From Canna indica (taxonomy: Eukaryota; Streptophyta; Magnoliopsida; Zingiberales; Cannaceae), in NCBI GenBank assembly GCA_034359265.1, contig CP136891.1, positions 6,090,501-6,154,500 of the forward strand: 64,000 nucleotides of DNA, read 5' to 3'. Within the stretch, counting starts at the first letter, position 1. Each line of letters starts with the position of its first letter. The notes below the pieces were generated by a model. It ran no database searches. It was not told the origin of the DNA and saw nothing but the letters and a program-made list of their open reading frames with translations. Below, one piece after another: positions 48,233 to 59,925 of this stretch. Both the position numbers and the translations under genes were made by a program.

Positions 48233-49137
48233 TTAAGCTAAATGGACCCCACACCTTCTCTCTCTCTCTCGCTCGAGCTCGTCATTCTCGCCCGCTGGTT
48301 TACAGTGAGAACGCGATCCAGTGAATTGCGGCGACGAGTCGGGCACGTCCAGCCATGGCAGGCGGCCGGTGGCCATCTCAATGACGGTGCAACCGAGCGC
48401 CCAGATGTCGGCGGGCGGCCCCTGATCCTCGCCTCGGGCGACCTCTGACGCCATGAACAATGGCGTGCCCCTTACCCGACGGCACTTGCCTTCAAGCTCC
48501 TCCACCTTGTCATCTAGACCACTCCAGCGCGCGTAGCCTAAGTTCTCTTGGCGTTGTCGTCGGACCCAACCAACACATTCCGACCTTTGATATCACAGTG
48601 GACGACTCCATTAGCGTGTAGGTAAGCCAAGCCTCGTAAGATGTCGCTGGTGTTCAAGCGAATCACGGCCTCGTCGAGGTGACCCTTGTAATTCGCGATG
48701 TCGTCCGATAGCGATCCCCGCGCAGCGTACTCCAAGAAGAGATTGTAGCAAAGGTCGCTGGTGGTCACGCTTGAGCTGATGTCAAACCCGAAGCAAGAAA
48801 CCAAGTAGGGAGAACCCACAGTGCAAGGCACTTTGGCGTGACTCGATTGGATGCTGCGATTGGCACTTTGGCCTCGAGCGTCCTCAGGGATGCTGCGAGC
48901 TCGGTCCATCGCCCCCACTTTGATGAGTGCGGAGATGACCGTGGTGTAGGTCACGTGGTCAGGGTGGCTTGCGGGGTCTGCAGTCTGCTTCCTACTGCAT
49001 TGCCAGATCATGCAGACTACATCGTCCACCCAGTCTTCTTTCATGTATCCCTTCATCAACGTAGTGTACATTCTGGAGTCAGGCGTGTAAGTCTTTGGCA
49101 GTAATGGCGGCTCGACGCCTTCACCATCTTCTTCGGT
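48233..49137 (-). pseudogene. Captured PPR (HCF152-like) plus MAPKKK fragments, left arm
   Basis: Reading on minus, a PPR piece comes first (MYTTLMKGYMKEDWVDDVV, HPDHVTYTTVISALIKVGAM), similar to the chloroplast RNA-processing PPR protein HCF152. It is fused to a serine/threonine kinase piece of the plant MAPKKK (MAPKKK17/18-like) type: VGSPYLVSCFGFDIS, LRGLAYLHANGVVHCDIKGRN. After a stop and shift at about 48540 come GTPLFMASEVARGE and ADIWALGCTVIEMATGRLPW. The DFG loop between the two kinase parts is deleted, and the glycine-rich loop is absent. It cannot encode a working kinase or PPR protein. Confidence 0.75.
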
Positions 49138-49639
49138 CGAACGATGATACCTCAGTGAATGCCTTCACCATGACGTCACCACCTGGTAAGCGGAGCTTGC
49201 ATGACGAGCTCAAACACGTCGGCTATGACAGGCTTCACGGAGCTTCCTTCAAATATGTGTCATGCGAGCAGTGATGCATATTTATAATACGTGGTAGGAC
49301 GCATATTTGATGCATCAACTTAGTGACAGGCATGTACCAAGTTAGTGATGCATCACTAGCTTTTTATAATACGTGGTAGGACGCAAATCAACTTAGTGAC
49401 AGGCATGTACCAAGTTAGTGATGCATCACTAGCTTTTCAAGAAGTGCATCACTAACTTGACCCAGTCTTAATTTATAATACGTGGTAGGACGCATATTTG
49501 AAGGAAGCTCCGTGAAGCTTGTCATAGCCGACGTGTTTGAGCTCGTCATGCGAGCTCCGCTTACCAGGTGGTGACGTCATGGTGAAGGCATTCACGGAGG
49601 TATCACCGTTCGATCGAAGAAGATGATGAAGGCGTCGAG

Positions 49640-50466
49640 CCGCCATTGCTGCCAAAGACTTACACGCCTGACTCCAGAATGTACACTACGTTGATGAAGG
49701 GATACATGAAAGAAGACTGGGTGGACGATGTAGTCTGCATGATCTGGCAATGCAGTAGGAAGCAAACCCCGCAAGCCACCCTGACCACGTGACCTACACC
49801 ACAGTCATCTCCGCACTCATCAAAGTGGGGGCAATGGACCGAGCTCGCAACATCCCTGAGGACGCTTGAGGCCAAAGTGCCAATCGCAGCATCCAATCGA
49901 GTCATGCCAAAGTGACTTGCTCTGTGGGTTCTCCCTACTTGGTTTCTTGCTTCGGGTTTGACATCAGCTCAAGCGCGACCACCAGCGGCCTCTGCTACAA
50001 TCTCTTCTTGGAGTACATTGCGCGAGGATCGCTATCGGACGACATCGCGAAGCACGGAGGTCACCTCAGGTCACCTCGACGAGGTCGCGATTCGCATGAA
50101 CACCTGCGACATCTTGCGGGGCTTGGCTTACCTACACGCTAATGGAGTCGTCCATTGTGATATCAAAGGTCGGAACATGTTGATTGGGTCCGATGACCGC
50201 GCCAAGAGCACTTAGGCTACGCGCGCTGGAGTGGTCTAGACGACAAGGTGGAGGAGCTTGAAGGCAAGTGTCGTCGGGTAAGGGGCACGCCATTGTTCGT
50301 GGCACCAGAGGTCGCCCGAGGCGAGGAGCAGGGGCCACCAACCAACATTTGGGCACTCGGCTGCACCATCATCGAGATGGCCACCGGCCGCCCACCGTGG
50401 CCAGACGTGCCCAACTCGTCGCCGCAATTCACTGGATCGCGTTCTCACCGTAAACCAGCGGGCGAG

Positions 50467-50503
<37 letters not shown>

Positions 50504-50523
50504 GTGGGGTCTATTTAACTTAA
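49640..50523 (+). pseudogene. Captured PPR plus MAPKKK fragments, right arm
   Basis: This is the inverted counterpart of 48233-49137, reading on plus: the PPR segment at about 49650-49880 (LPKTYTPDSRMYTTLMKGYM), then the kinase at about 49912-50520 (FLEYIARGSLSDDIAKHGG, HANGVVHCDIKGRNMLIGS, GTPLFVAPEVARGEEQGPP). The same DFG deletion and stop (TAG near 50213) occur in both arms, so the damage predates the doubling of the arms. The arms differ from each other by scattered substitutions and a longer GA run here (50471-50499). Confidence 0.75.
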
Positions 50524-52653
50524 GTTTTCGCTTTATAAAAAATTAATATTAAAAAAATATTTTTTAATACACGTCAGCAAGCCACATCATCGGTTTAACG
50601 AGCTGCTGACGAAAATTAGACGTTAGGATTCAATTGAAACAAATGTAAAAGTATAGGATTCAATTGAAACAAATAAAAGTATAGGCCACGGATGAGAAAA
50701 ACCCTAAAATACATGATATATTTAGGTAATTTTCTTTATATAAATATTAATGTTTCATATCGGGTCGAGCATAAATTCAAGTCGAGCCGAGCTTAATCAA
50801 GCTTGAACGAGCTCGGACAAGCTTGAGAAAAATAAACAAGCTAAGTTCGAGTCGAGCTCGAGCCCAAATATTGAAGCTCAATTGAGCTTGACATTTCTTA
50901 AACGAGCCGAGCTCGAGCACAAGGTCGTCTCGGCTCGGCTCGATTACACCCTTACCTTCGACAAGCTAATGGTATTAATTGCAGACTCTTTGGCTATAAT
51001 TTGCTAATGGTACATGTAGCTTAATTCCTCCCAATTATTGTTTTGTATAATTTGCTATTGACTTACTCCTTGTTGAGACTCTTAATAAAATTGCTTTTAG
51101 CCTAGCAAAAAAAAACCGAATAAAGTGCAATGCCAACATTGAGATATATAAATATAATATCACAGCTATATATTTTGTATTGTCATGATGATGACACAGT
51201 ACACGGTTGTGGTAATATATATATAGTCTTTTGGGCTTGGAAATGAAGAAAGCTAGATTGGACATTATTGAAATATTTCAAATAGCTAGATAGAGGCAAA
51301 TAACACTTGTAATTAGAGAGGAACAGATTGAACAAGCAACAGATTGATGCATTCTCTCATTGAAGTAGTGGCCTCTGTGTATGCGTCAATATACTTGTAT
51401 ACGTTTTCCAGCATTTGGGTAAACTTGAGAGATATTTCAAGTAATGGAATGAGAAACGCCGTTGGATTGAGGCACTCTTTGTTTATATCCTTCCATGCAT
51501 CTTCGACCAACACCTGAAGCTTTTTGCATGCAACTTCTGCAGACGTTCCATACTCCTCCATGTAGCAATGCAGTGTGGAGGCCACATGTTCCCTCTTCTG
51601 TTCTCTCTGCAAGTACATATAAATACCTTTTATTTTGTAAAAGTAAAAATAAAATATAATTAAAACTAGTACTAATTAATACGGGTAGATGCATGCATCG
51701 CATCCAAGTTTGAAGATAAATAATTAATTAGGCATATAGCAAACATATATATTTGATACAATAATTTCATTAAAATGTATAGATAATTGCAGTTGACCTC
51801 ATAAGAAGCTAATTAATTGTTTTTTGTGGGTTAATTAATTACCTCGTAAGAAGTTATGTCATTCATGATACGAGCTATTACTGAAGAAGCTCTGATGATG
51901 TGAGGAAAGGTAGCAACCCATTCAAATGACTCCTTGGTTGCTACTTTCCCCATTCCAACCAAAATTGCAGTATGAAACATCGGATAGGCGGAGCTCATCG
52001 CTGACACACGCAGATGTTCTTCTACTGTTGGCACACGCCTCTCATCCCTCCATTTGGATTCCTCAAAATAAGCGTTAGCTAGAGATTTCATCTGAAATGA
52101 AATTAATTAACAATAAGGAAGGTAGTTAAACAGTTCGTTTTTTTAGGATAACAAGCAGATTAATTCAACATTAATTAATATATAGAGAGAGTTTTCTTCC
52201 TGATTATAAAACAAGGTCTTTAATAATAGCCACATACAGCTTCCTTTAGGTAAAACATCTGAAACTTCTCCTCTGGTGCCAACTCCTTTCCGAATTCTTC
52301 AACAGTGCTCAGAAGCTTTAAGTAGAAGTCTTTCAAGTATATCGGCAGCTGGTCAACTGATGAAGGATCCCACCTGCATATATATATATATATGACTGGC
52401 GCTTAGTTAGGTGAGGATTGGAATAGTCTGATCATTCTATATGCGAATAAAATAATAATTCAAACCGTTTGATAGCATCAGTTAATAGTTGGCTCTCCTC
52501 CAGTGTGCTATAATCATCATAAATGTCATCCAAGATGCACGTCAATGTGATTAACTTGGTCATCATCACACGTGTACGAGTGTAATTGGGCTCGTATAGT
52601 ACTCCCAATATCCAGTAGTAGGACTCCACCGCTCGATCTCGAGCGAAACTTAA

Positions 52654-53431
52654 GGTGTTGTTTGGTTAGCGAAAATTATTTTCTGATTTGGTTTCAGTGA
52701 AATTGAAAACTTGGTTTCGAAAACTTGGTTTTTGTTTCTAGTTTTCAATTTTCTGAAAACGCGTTTGGTTAATAAAAACAACATCAGTTTTTGTTAGTTG
52801 AAACCAGTAAATATTTATTTGATTATAAAAAATAATATTAATTTTCCTTGAATATTTTTAGTAGTAATTAAATGTTTAGTTAGTTTACAAAATTAAATAT
52901 TTGTTAATATGGTTACAAAATATTTAAATGATTTAATTAATTAAGTTATTGGTAATTTAAGATTTTTTTGTTCAATTAGATATAAAAATTAATTAATAGT
53001 TATTATAAAATTTCAAAAAAAAACAAGTCCAATGATCTAAAATTAGGTTTAATTAAATTATAAATAGACCAACTTTAAGAAAATTGAGTTATTTAAAATT
53101 TGGGTTTGAGTCAATTAGATATAAATTGGTCTAATTATTTTATAAATTTAAGATAAAAGTTTGAGTTAAAAATGATGATTTTTATTTTTATTTTTAAAAA
53201 TTCGATATAGTTTGATTTATTTTTAAATTAATTAATTTTATAAAAAAATATTTATAATTATAAAGTTGTCACAATATTTTGATAACGAAACCGACAGTCT
53301 CGAAACCACAGAAAACAACATTCTGTTGTTTTCATTTTTATTAAGAAAACTGGTTTCGTTTTCATTCTGGTTTCGATTCAGTTTCACTGAAACCATGAAA
53401 ATAGACTTGATTTTGCTAACCAAACAGACCC
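52654..53431. mobile_element. Tourist-like (PIF/Harbinger) MITE in TPS2 exon 4
   Basis: Ends GGTGTTGTTTGGTTAGC and, inverted, GGGTCTGTTTGGTTAGC are flanked by TAA on both sides (52651-52653 and 53432-53434), the target duplication typical of PIF/Harbinger elements. It is 778 bp and AT-rich, with further inverted-repeat stretches (GGTTTCGA/TCGAAACC) and no coding sequence. The uninterrupted TPS1 sequence gives the empty site. Confidence 0.9.
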
Positions 53432-53761
53432 TAAGCTTTTATTGATGCCAAAGTCCTTCCACCACCTGCATGCATGTACATATATATGAAGCACTTAACA
53501 GCGACTAAATTAAACATTTCAAACAGATGAATTAAGCCTATATAAAAAACTTGCTCGCATATTTTCTTGAGCCCCTGGCGGTGAAGAGATTGCAACATAT
53601 TGAAGTCTAGTTTTGCGAGCTCCAGTATCGCTTCGTTCCGCGTTGGCTCCTCTTGGTAGATGGAAATGAAATGCCTCGCGAAAAGCCTTTTAATGTTTCG
53701 GCGGAGAGGTGTCTCGAGACAAAGAGATACAAACTTTGCTAAAGGTGGGCTGAGGTCTTTC

Positions 53762-54240
53762 TGTAAGAAGAATCTTACATCAAGAATTTCATGAATATAA
53801 GAATATCATAAATAAATTAGTAAGATAAGATCTTACTTGATGACGATATATTTGCAGCGGAATAAACTTCTGGATCTGTAAGAAAAGCCGGGTCTTCCTC
53901 CACAACACCGTCTCAAATGCTCTGCTTTCGATGGGGAAAGCAACTATGAGCTAGGGTTTTTCCACACGGTGTATAGAGGGGACCTAGCCACTATTTATAA
54001 CTGATTATATGGGCCCGTCCATCACGGGCTTCATTAATCGGGCCTACACTTGATTAATCACACCAATCATGGTTAAGTGTTTTTAAGCTCGAATCACATA
54101 GATCAAGATCACATGAGCTAATATGCATCTCAATAATGGATCATAAGATCAAATCCTCTTTATCAAATCAAAACATTACAATTGATTGTAGCCCACATAT
54201 GAAAAATAAAAATATAGAATATTTAAAAAATATTCTAACA
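53762..54240 (-). repeat. LTR (left, 3' LTR of the minus-strand element)
   Basis: 479 bp, starting TGTAAGAAGAATC and ending TATTCTAACA in plus view. It is nearly identical to 58429-58907. Confidence 0.95.
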
Positions 54241-54919
54241 TTCTCCCACTTGGGCAAGATCAATTGTAAAAATTTATTTTTGAAAAAATAAATTTAAAAA
54301 ATGACACTCGGGTTTAATCACATATTTCAAAAAATGTGGCCACAAAATAAAAAATAAAAAATAAAATAAAAATGTGGCCACAAAATAAAAATAAAAAAAT
54401 AAAAAAATAAAAAAAAATGATCCAAGATGCAACACTTATTATGACTCATATCAACAACCAATGATATCGAATCATGGCAGCCATCATGACAATACTAGAC
54501 ATAAGACTTTCCATGGTCACGAATACCACTGACATTGCTGACAATTGTCATTGGTGTGGAGTGTAGCATGAAAATAATACTCAAAATGATCCGATAAGAA
54601 CAGTGTTATTTTCATTGTCAGTCCTCATACTTTCTCTTCTAGATATACCTTTCGGCAGGAGAAAGCGTATGGTTTTTAAAAAACCATCAAGTCCCTAGAC
54701 TCAAAATTGGCATCAATCAATGGGCAACATGATTCACATGACACCGAGCCTTTAAACAAAAAACATGATGTCTCTATACTTAAATATGGTATCAATCAAG
54801 AGACATTCTGATTCAAATGATACCGAGTCTTAAATAATTATTGAACACATATATTAAATATGACAATATGATCTCAAAGTGCTCAAAACAAAAAGAAAAA
54901 TAACTCCCACTAACCAAGC

Positions 54920-55112
54920 ACATCAAAAGAACTCAGAATGCCCATATTTTCAACATGTCTTTTAAAGACTATGGGTTTAAGTCCCTTAGTTAAGGGATCA
55001 GCGAGCATCAGATCTGTCTCTATGTGTTCAACTAAAATATCTCCTTTCTTTACAAGATCTCTAACAGTCAAATATTTCAACTCTAAATGTTTGGAGTCTT
55101 GTAATGAGATCT
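54920..55112 (-). pseudogene. RNase H C-terminal remnant of copia pol
   Basis: On minus the frame gives SKHLELKYLTVRDLVKKGD, then TDLMLADPLTKGLKPIVFK, the standard copia RNase H ending. It lies on the side of the polypurine tract, as expected. No other pol part was found, so the element arose by internal deletion or replacement. Confidence 0.8.
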
Positions 55113-57499
55113 ACAATGTGAAGTCACATATTAATATTTTTAGGTCAGGTAGCTTGATATTCAGCTAAAAAATATTTTCCTCCCACTGACCTTCACATTT
55201 ATATATTAATCAATTATTTTCTTCACATCCTATTAGTGTCACTATCTTATCAATAAGTGATCGATTTATGAATCAGTTAATCAATAAGACTACATTAGTT
55301 TTCAAGAACATGTCCCCTTTAGGCAGATAGATTTTCTAGACCAACGCACACTCTAATAACTTCATCACAATATAATTAGAATGTGTTAGATTAAATTATA
55401 TGGCATATAATAAAATTGAAATTGAGGCTAACCAAATATTACATATTCACCTTTGGGCAGAACATGCAATCACGAAATAAAGCCTCGATGAGTTAAATAA
55501 TGAGACACTGATTTTCGAAAACCTATCACCTTTGGGCAGACAGATTTCTAGACCAATGCACACTCTTCTAACTCCATTACAAAACTTCCAATTAAAACAT
55601 CCAATAATCATCCTTTGGGAAAAAACTATTGAATGAATTAATCTTCAGTTTTCCTCATATGATGAGAAAATACACCACTCATTATAAGTAATCCCACTTT
55701 GGTGGTAATTACAAATAATAACTAGTGAAAAAACTCATCAGGAATCAATTGCCCACATGTCAAATATTCAAATCCAATATATATTGCAAAATTGGTAAAG
55801 AATAAAGTACCATGATTAATAATGAATTTAAATCAATGACCATTTCAAATTATTATTTATGTTTATGTGGTTGTAAATTATGCCAATATCCCCACCTAAT
55901 TGTAGCTATATTAGGTTTCAAATATATATAAAAAATTGACAGCATTATTTACATTAATGAATTAATATTTTAAGTAATCCATGTAACATAAAATGAATAC
56001 TAATATTATCACATGTATTCTACATCAAGCTAAATGTAGCAAAATTTGAATCATGACAATAAAATTTGTAATAAAGAACCATGAAACGAATCATGCTGAT
56101 AAAATTATGATAATAAATCAGCTATACTGTGTCAATTATGTAGTATTATTATTATATCAAGATAATAATGCTGCATTATGCCTAAATTAAGCAAAAAAAT
56201 AAGTCTATTTATTATGCGCATAACTTTTATAAGCAGCATACTGAAAAATTGGAGAAAGACCATTAATACCATTAGGTCTATATTCAAGATCCAATAGCCC
56301 AGTTCAGTTCCAGCACAAGATATGAAAGATTTTGCAGTCACATTAAAAATTTAAAATACTGCAATATAATAAAATCGACGACAATAATCACGAGATCAAT
56401 TATAGCATGATATTTAATATGATAAATCACATGACACATATTGGAATTAAAAATCTGGCACATAAATATACAAGGCTCCCAAAAATAAATACAATGAGAA
56501 AATGATTATGTTAAAATTTGAATATTTCAATAACTATTTAGGCTACAAAAAATGCTTTCATTAATAATGGACTAAGTTGATAGAAATGGTCCACAAGCAT
56601 TATTAGGCCTAAATAAATCCATATGTATTCAAACAAGTAGTAATTTTATCATATAACAACATAATATCAGTTATGTATGAAGCAAAATATAACATAACAT
56701 GAAGTACAATGATAAAATAATAAATTAACATATATGAATTAGTCACATTTCTACGTACAATAGATGTACCATGACAACGACAATAAAATTGACAATAATA
56801 AAATATTAATGTCAATTATAACATATGAGCAAAATTAGCATAATAAACTAATCTATGCTACGTCCGTATAGGCTCATGAGTGGGTAGACAATAAAGTTGT
56901 ATTCAAAATTTCATACCAAGATCTAATTTAAAGTAAATTGATCAAAAACATAGTGAACCAATGAAAATTTCATTGAACCAAAATTGAACCAATCATAAAT
57001 GGATCAATTAAGCATGAATCAAATGAAATTAAGCTGAATCAATCATAATTCTAGCGAATCGATAAAAAATTAAACTGAATCAGTCAAAAAATATGGTGAT
57101 CTGATTAAAAAATAAGTTGCATCGATTGTGAACCAAATGAAAGGGTGCTGATCTATTCATAATTTCAACTAAACCGATTGTGATGTAGAAATAAATCACT
57201 GAAATATGAATGAACCAATGAAAAATATGTTGAACCGGACCAATGTGGTATGAACCAGATTAATTTCAGCAATGAACTGATTTAAATGAAGTAAATCGAA
57301 ATAAACCAATCAATAAATGGTTCGAACGGAATAAATTATCCTCAATGAACCGATCTAAATAAATCACTGAACCAATTAAATAGAATGAAATAGACAGAAG
57401 CAATTGAATCAGACTTATATTAAATTGGATTTAAATCTGAGCCCTCCAATTTAAAGTGTTTTAATCTCAACCATTAAGATATATTTTCCTCTTACGTAA

Positions 57500-58023
57500 C
57501 TAGGGTTCCTTGAAAAGAACCCTAATTACTTTTCTTGCAGCCGCCACATCTTCCTCATGCACAAACGCTGCCTGCATGCACCATCTCCAGCCGCCATGCA
57601 TCATCACCCACACCGACCCTCGCCATCCATCCTCATCCGGCGGCGACCAAAACGCCAGCGTCGGGCGGCGACGACAAGGACAGGTCGACAGCTCAAATAA
57701 TGGCCATGCCGAGGTTTCCGACGGCCAGCAGGGGACTGCCGGCAGCGACGCCTTGGCGCTTCTCCAAGCAACCATGTCGTTCTGCCGCCGAATGGGTCAC
57801 CCTCCGACGGCGTTGGACATGCCCGCTTTCTACGAATCTGTGAGCGGCTAGCTTCACGGCCTCGACGCCGACGATCACCAACAGGCCATTGTGACTGCAG
57901 TGGGACGGCGATGGCGCATGCAAGAAGAGGAGAAGATGCACAGTGGAAGCACACAGATCTTGATATAAGACAGGAAGATTTGAGCGGAAATAATCGATGA
58001 GAAGGAAGATACCCAATCAACAC
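57500..58023 (-). other. GC-rich open region near the 5' end of the LTR element
   Basis: Overlapping open frames occur on both strands in about 500 bp of GC-rich sequence, in sharp contrast to the AT-rich rest of the element. I recognise no domain. It could be a decayed gag leader or a captured host gene piece; the sequence alone does not decide. Confidence 0.35.
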
Positions 58024-58428
58024 ACTCGATTAAAAAATATGCGGATTATAGCGTCACACTCGATATAATTTTATGTCTGAATCTTGACAGAAAGAAATAT
58101 TAAGGAAACAACGCGCTCGCCGAGGAAAATACACACGGATCAAGGCGAACACAATTTTGAAAAGGCAGATGCACACAATTTTGTGAGCGATCCCAAGAGA
58201 AACATTGTCTTTTAATGATCAACAAATCGATCATTAAAACCCACACAATTTTTCAAGCAGAAATAAAGAGGTGCGGAAGCATATATACCAAAATATCGAG
58301 AAAGATATAAACATACCGTAATAAAAGAAATAGATCTCAAAAAGGAATATATAATCTTGATGACGACAATAATAAAATATTAAGAAGATTGAATTCTTAA
58401 TTCATGAAAAATTTGCTCTGATACCAAT

Positions 58429-58907
58429 TGTAAGAAGAATCTTACATCAAGAATTTCATGAATATAAGAATATCATAAATAAATTAGTAAGATAAGATCT
58501 TACTTGATGACGATATATTTGCAGCGGAATAAACTTCTGGATCTGTAAGGAAAGCCGGGTCTTCCTCCACAACACCGCCTCAAATGCTCTGCTTTTGATG
58601 GGGAAAGCAACTATGAGCTAGAGTTTTTCCACACGGTGTATAGAGGGGACCTAGTCACTATTTATAACTGATTATATGGGCCCGTCCATCACGGGCTTCA
58701 TTAATCGGGCCTACACTTGATTAATCACACTAATCATGGTTAAGTGTTTTTAAGCTCGAATCACATGGATCAAGATCACATGAGCTAATAGGCATCTCAA
58801 TAATGGATCATAAGATCAAACCCTCTTTATCAAATCAAAACATTACAATTGATTGTAGCCCACATATGAAAAATAAAAATATAGAATATTTAAAAAATAT
58901 TCTAACA
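58429..58907 (-). repeat. LTR (right, 5' LTR of the minus-strand element)
   Basis: 479 bp, the partner of 53762-54240. It is preceded by the primer-binding site, with two bases between. Confidence 0.95.
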
Positions 58908-59775
58908 CTTTCAACATGGGAGTAAGCTGCTCCCTTGTAAAGGCAATGGCCTCATCGAGAATGGTTTCTCCATGAACTCCAAGGTAAGCTGCATTGTATA
59001 AGCTGAGGATTCCCTTCGCATCACTTGTTAACTCTGTCTTAAAACTCCCTTCCTCATCCTTGAACTTGTTAAAAACATCTACATGATATAAAAAACAACA
59101 ATTTTATTCATTATTCTTATGTATTATATATATGTTAGAGCAAGAATATTAATTAATTACCCGAAGAGATTTGATATCCTTTCTGTCGAAGGAGTCGGAA
59201 ATGGAGAGCAACCTCGTAGAGCCCATGATTGCTCATATCTGCATCATAAAGGTGGCCTAAAGCTTTGTTGATTTCGTCCACAAAGTGATAGTCAAGTCCA
59301 AGAAGTTGGACTGTATCAATCAAATTCATGGTTTGTAATAAGTCAGTATTATTCTCATCCTGGAGAATGCTTCTGATTTCCTTCCTGAGTTGTTCAGCTC
59401 TTTCTGTCATCCATGCCTCAGACTGAATCATAAATAAGAACAATTAAGCATGCTTCTAATTAATATAAAGTAAATGATAAATCGATTTTTTTTATGACAA
59501 TATAATCAGTGTTGAGATATTTATACTAATATATATCTAAAATCAACGATATCAAACATGCAAACATATATAGTGGATTAATTATATAATAACATGCCTG
59601 TGATTGATTAGAAGTAGGATGCTCCGTGACGAAGTAGTCACCCCAGATATTGGGATGATAGACAGCACACTGGCGAACAACAAGCGCATCTTCCATGCCT
59701 TGTATGTGATAATTAATTGATTACTAGATTAAGTAGAGGAGAGAGGTATATCGAACCGGCATGCATTCTCTCACA

Positions 59776-59782
59776 ATTTATA
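59776..59782 (-). promoter_or_regulatory. TATA box of TPS2
   Basis: TATAAAT on minus, 80 bp upstream of the TPS2 start, identical in placement to TPS1. Confidence 0.6.
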
Positions 59783-59864
59783 GAAGCTGTGCCCCAAGTA
59801 TCTTTCAACTAATTAATAATTATTATCTATTTAAATTTGATTAATTGCAAATGGGCTGTCGGTC

Positions 59865-59886
59865 AGATCGAGGTTCTCCGATCCTC

Positions 59887-59925
<39 letters not shown>

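Larger units (their letters stand above)
48021..50735. mobile_element. Mutator-like foldback element with captured gene fragments
   Basis: The ends GGAAAATTACCTAAATATATC and, inverted, AGAAAATTACCTAAATATATC are flanked by the same 9-mer TTATATAAA (48012-48020 and 50736-50744), as for Mutator-like elements. That 9-mer is nearly self-complementary, which weakens it slightly as proof. Nearly the whole element is one inverted repeat: arms about 48021-49256 and 49491-50735, roughly 1.24 kb each and about 90% alike by eye. A spacer of about 235 bases between them holds direct repeats (ATACGTGGTAGGACGCA, CATGTACCAAGTTAGTGATG). Both arms carry PPR and protein-kinase gene pieces; there is no transposase. 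Confidence 0.82.
47822..50954. mobile_element. hAT-type element split by a Mutator-like element
   Basis: Ends TAGGACTGTAAGTGAGCCGAG and, inverted, TAAGGGTGTAATCGAGCCGAG are flanked by a perfect 8-bp target duplication CCTTCGAC (47814-47821 and 50955-50962). Without the nested 48021-50735 element and its extra target copy it would be about 410 bp, rich in GAGCTCG motifs. A related copy lies at about 62840-63152. Confidence 0.88.
54241..58428 (-). other. Interior of the LTR element, mostly non-coding
   Basis: Largely AT-rich sequence without coding features. Several short direct repeats around TTTGGGCAGA...TTCTAGACCAA (about 55318-55560) and repeated AACCAAT/GAACCGAT-rich text at about 56930-57400 suggest local expansion. 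Confidence 0.6.
53762..58907 (-). mobile_element. LTR retrotransposon (copia-derived, non-autonomous) in TPS2 exon 3
   Basis: A perfect 5-bp target duplication CTTTC (53757-53761 and 58908-58912) flanks two 479-bp LTRs (53762-54240 and 58429-58907). Facing minus, the primer-binding site TGGTATCAGAGC is at 58415-58426 and the polypurine tract CCCAAGTGGGAGAA at 54241-54254. I count about nine differences between the LTRs, so the insertion is recent. The interior of about 4.2 kb has only a small RNase H remnant and no gag, protease, integrase or reverse transcriptase that I can read, so it depends on a helper element. Confidence 0.95.
51313..59696 (-). pseudogene. Terpene synthase TPS2, disrupted by two insertions
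   Basis: This is the paralogue of TPS1 with the same seven exons on minus: 59696-59598, 59422-59161, 59078-58908 continuing at 53756-53555, 53465-53432 continuing at 52653-52466, 52373-52238, 52091-51843 and 51606-51313. An LTR retrotransposon splits exon 3 and a Tourist-like MITE splits exon 4. Otherwise I see no stop or frame shift: DDIYD, NDITSYE and the C-terminal end are all present, and both GC splice donors are kept. Exons 1-3 match TPS1 at about 97-99% of residues; exons 4, 6 and 7 match at only about 82-88%. Loss of function therefore looks recent. Confidence 0.92.

Noticed and set aside
48233..50523. A functional MAPKKK gene
   Set aside because: The DFG loop is deleted, frames are broken, the N-lobe is missing and the two copies sit on the arms of a transposon foldback.
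57604..58023. 139-codon minus-strand frame as a gag gene
   Set aside because: No gag or zinc-knuckle motif is visible; it is reported only as an unassigned GC-rich region.
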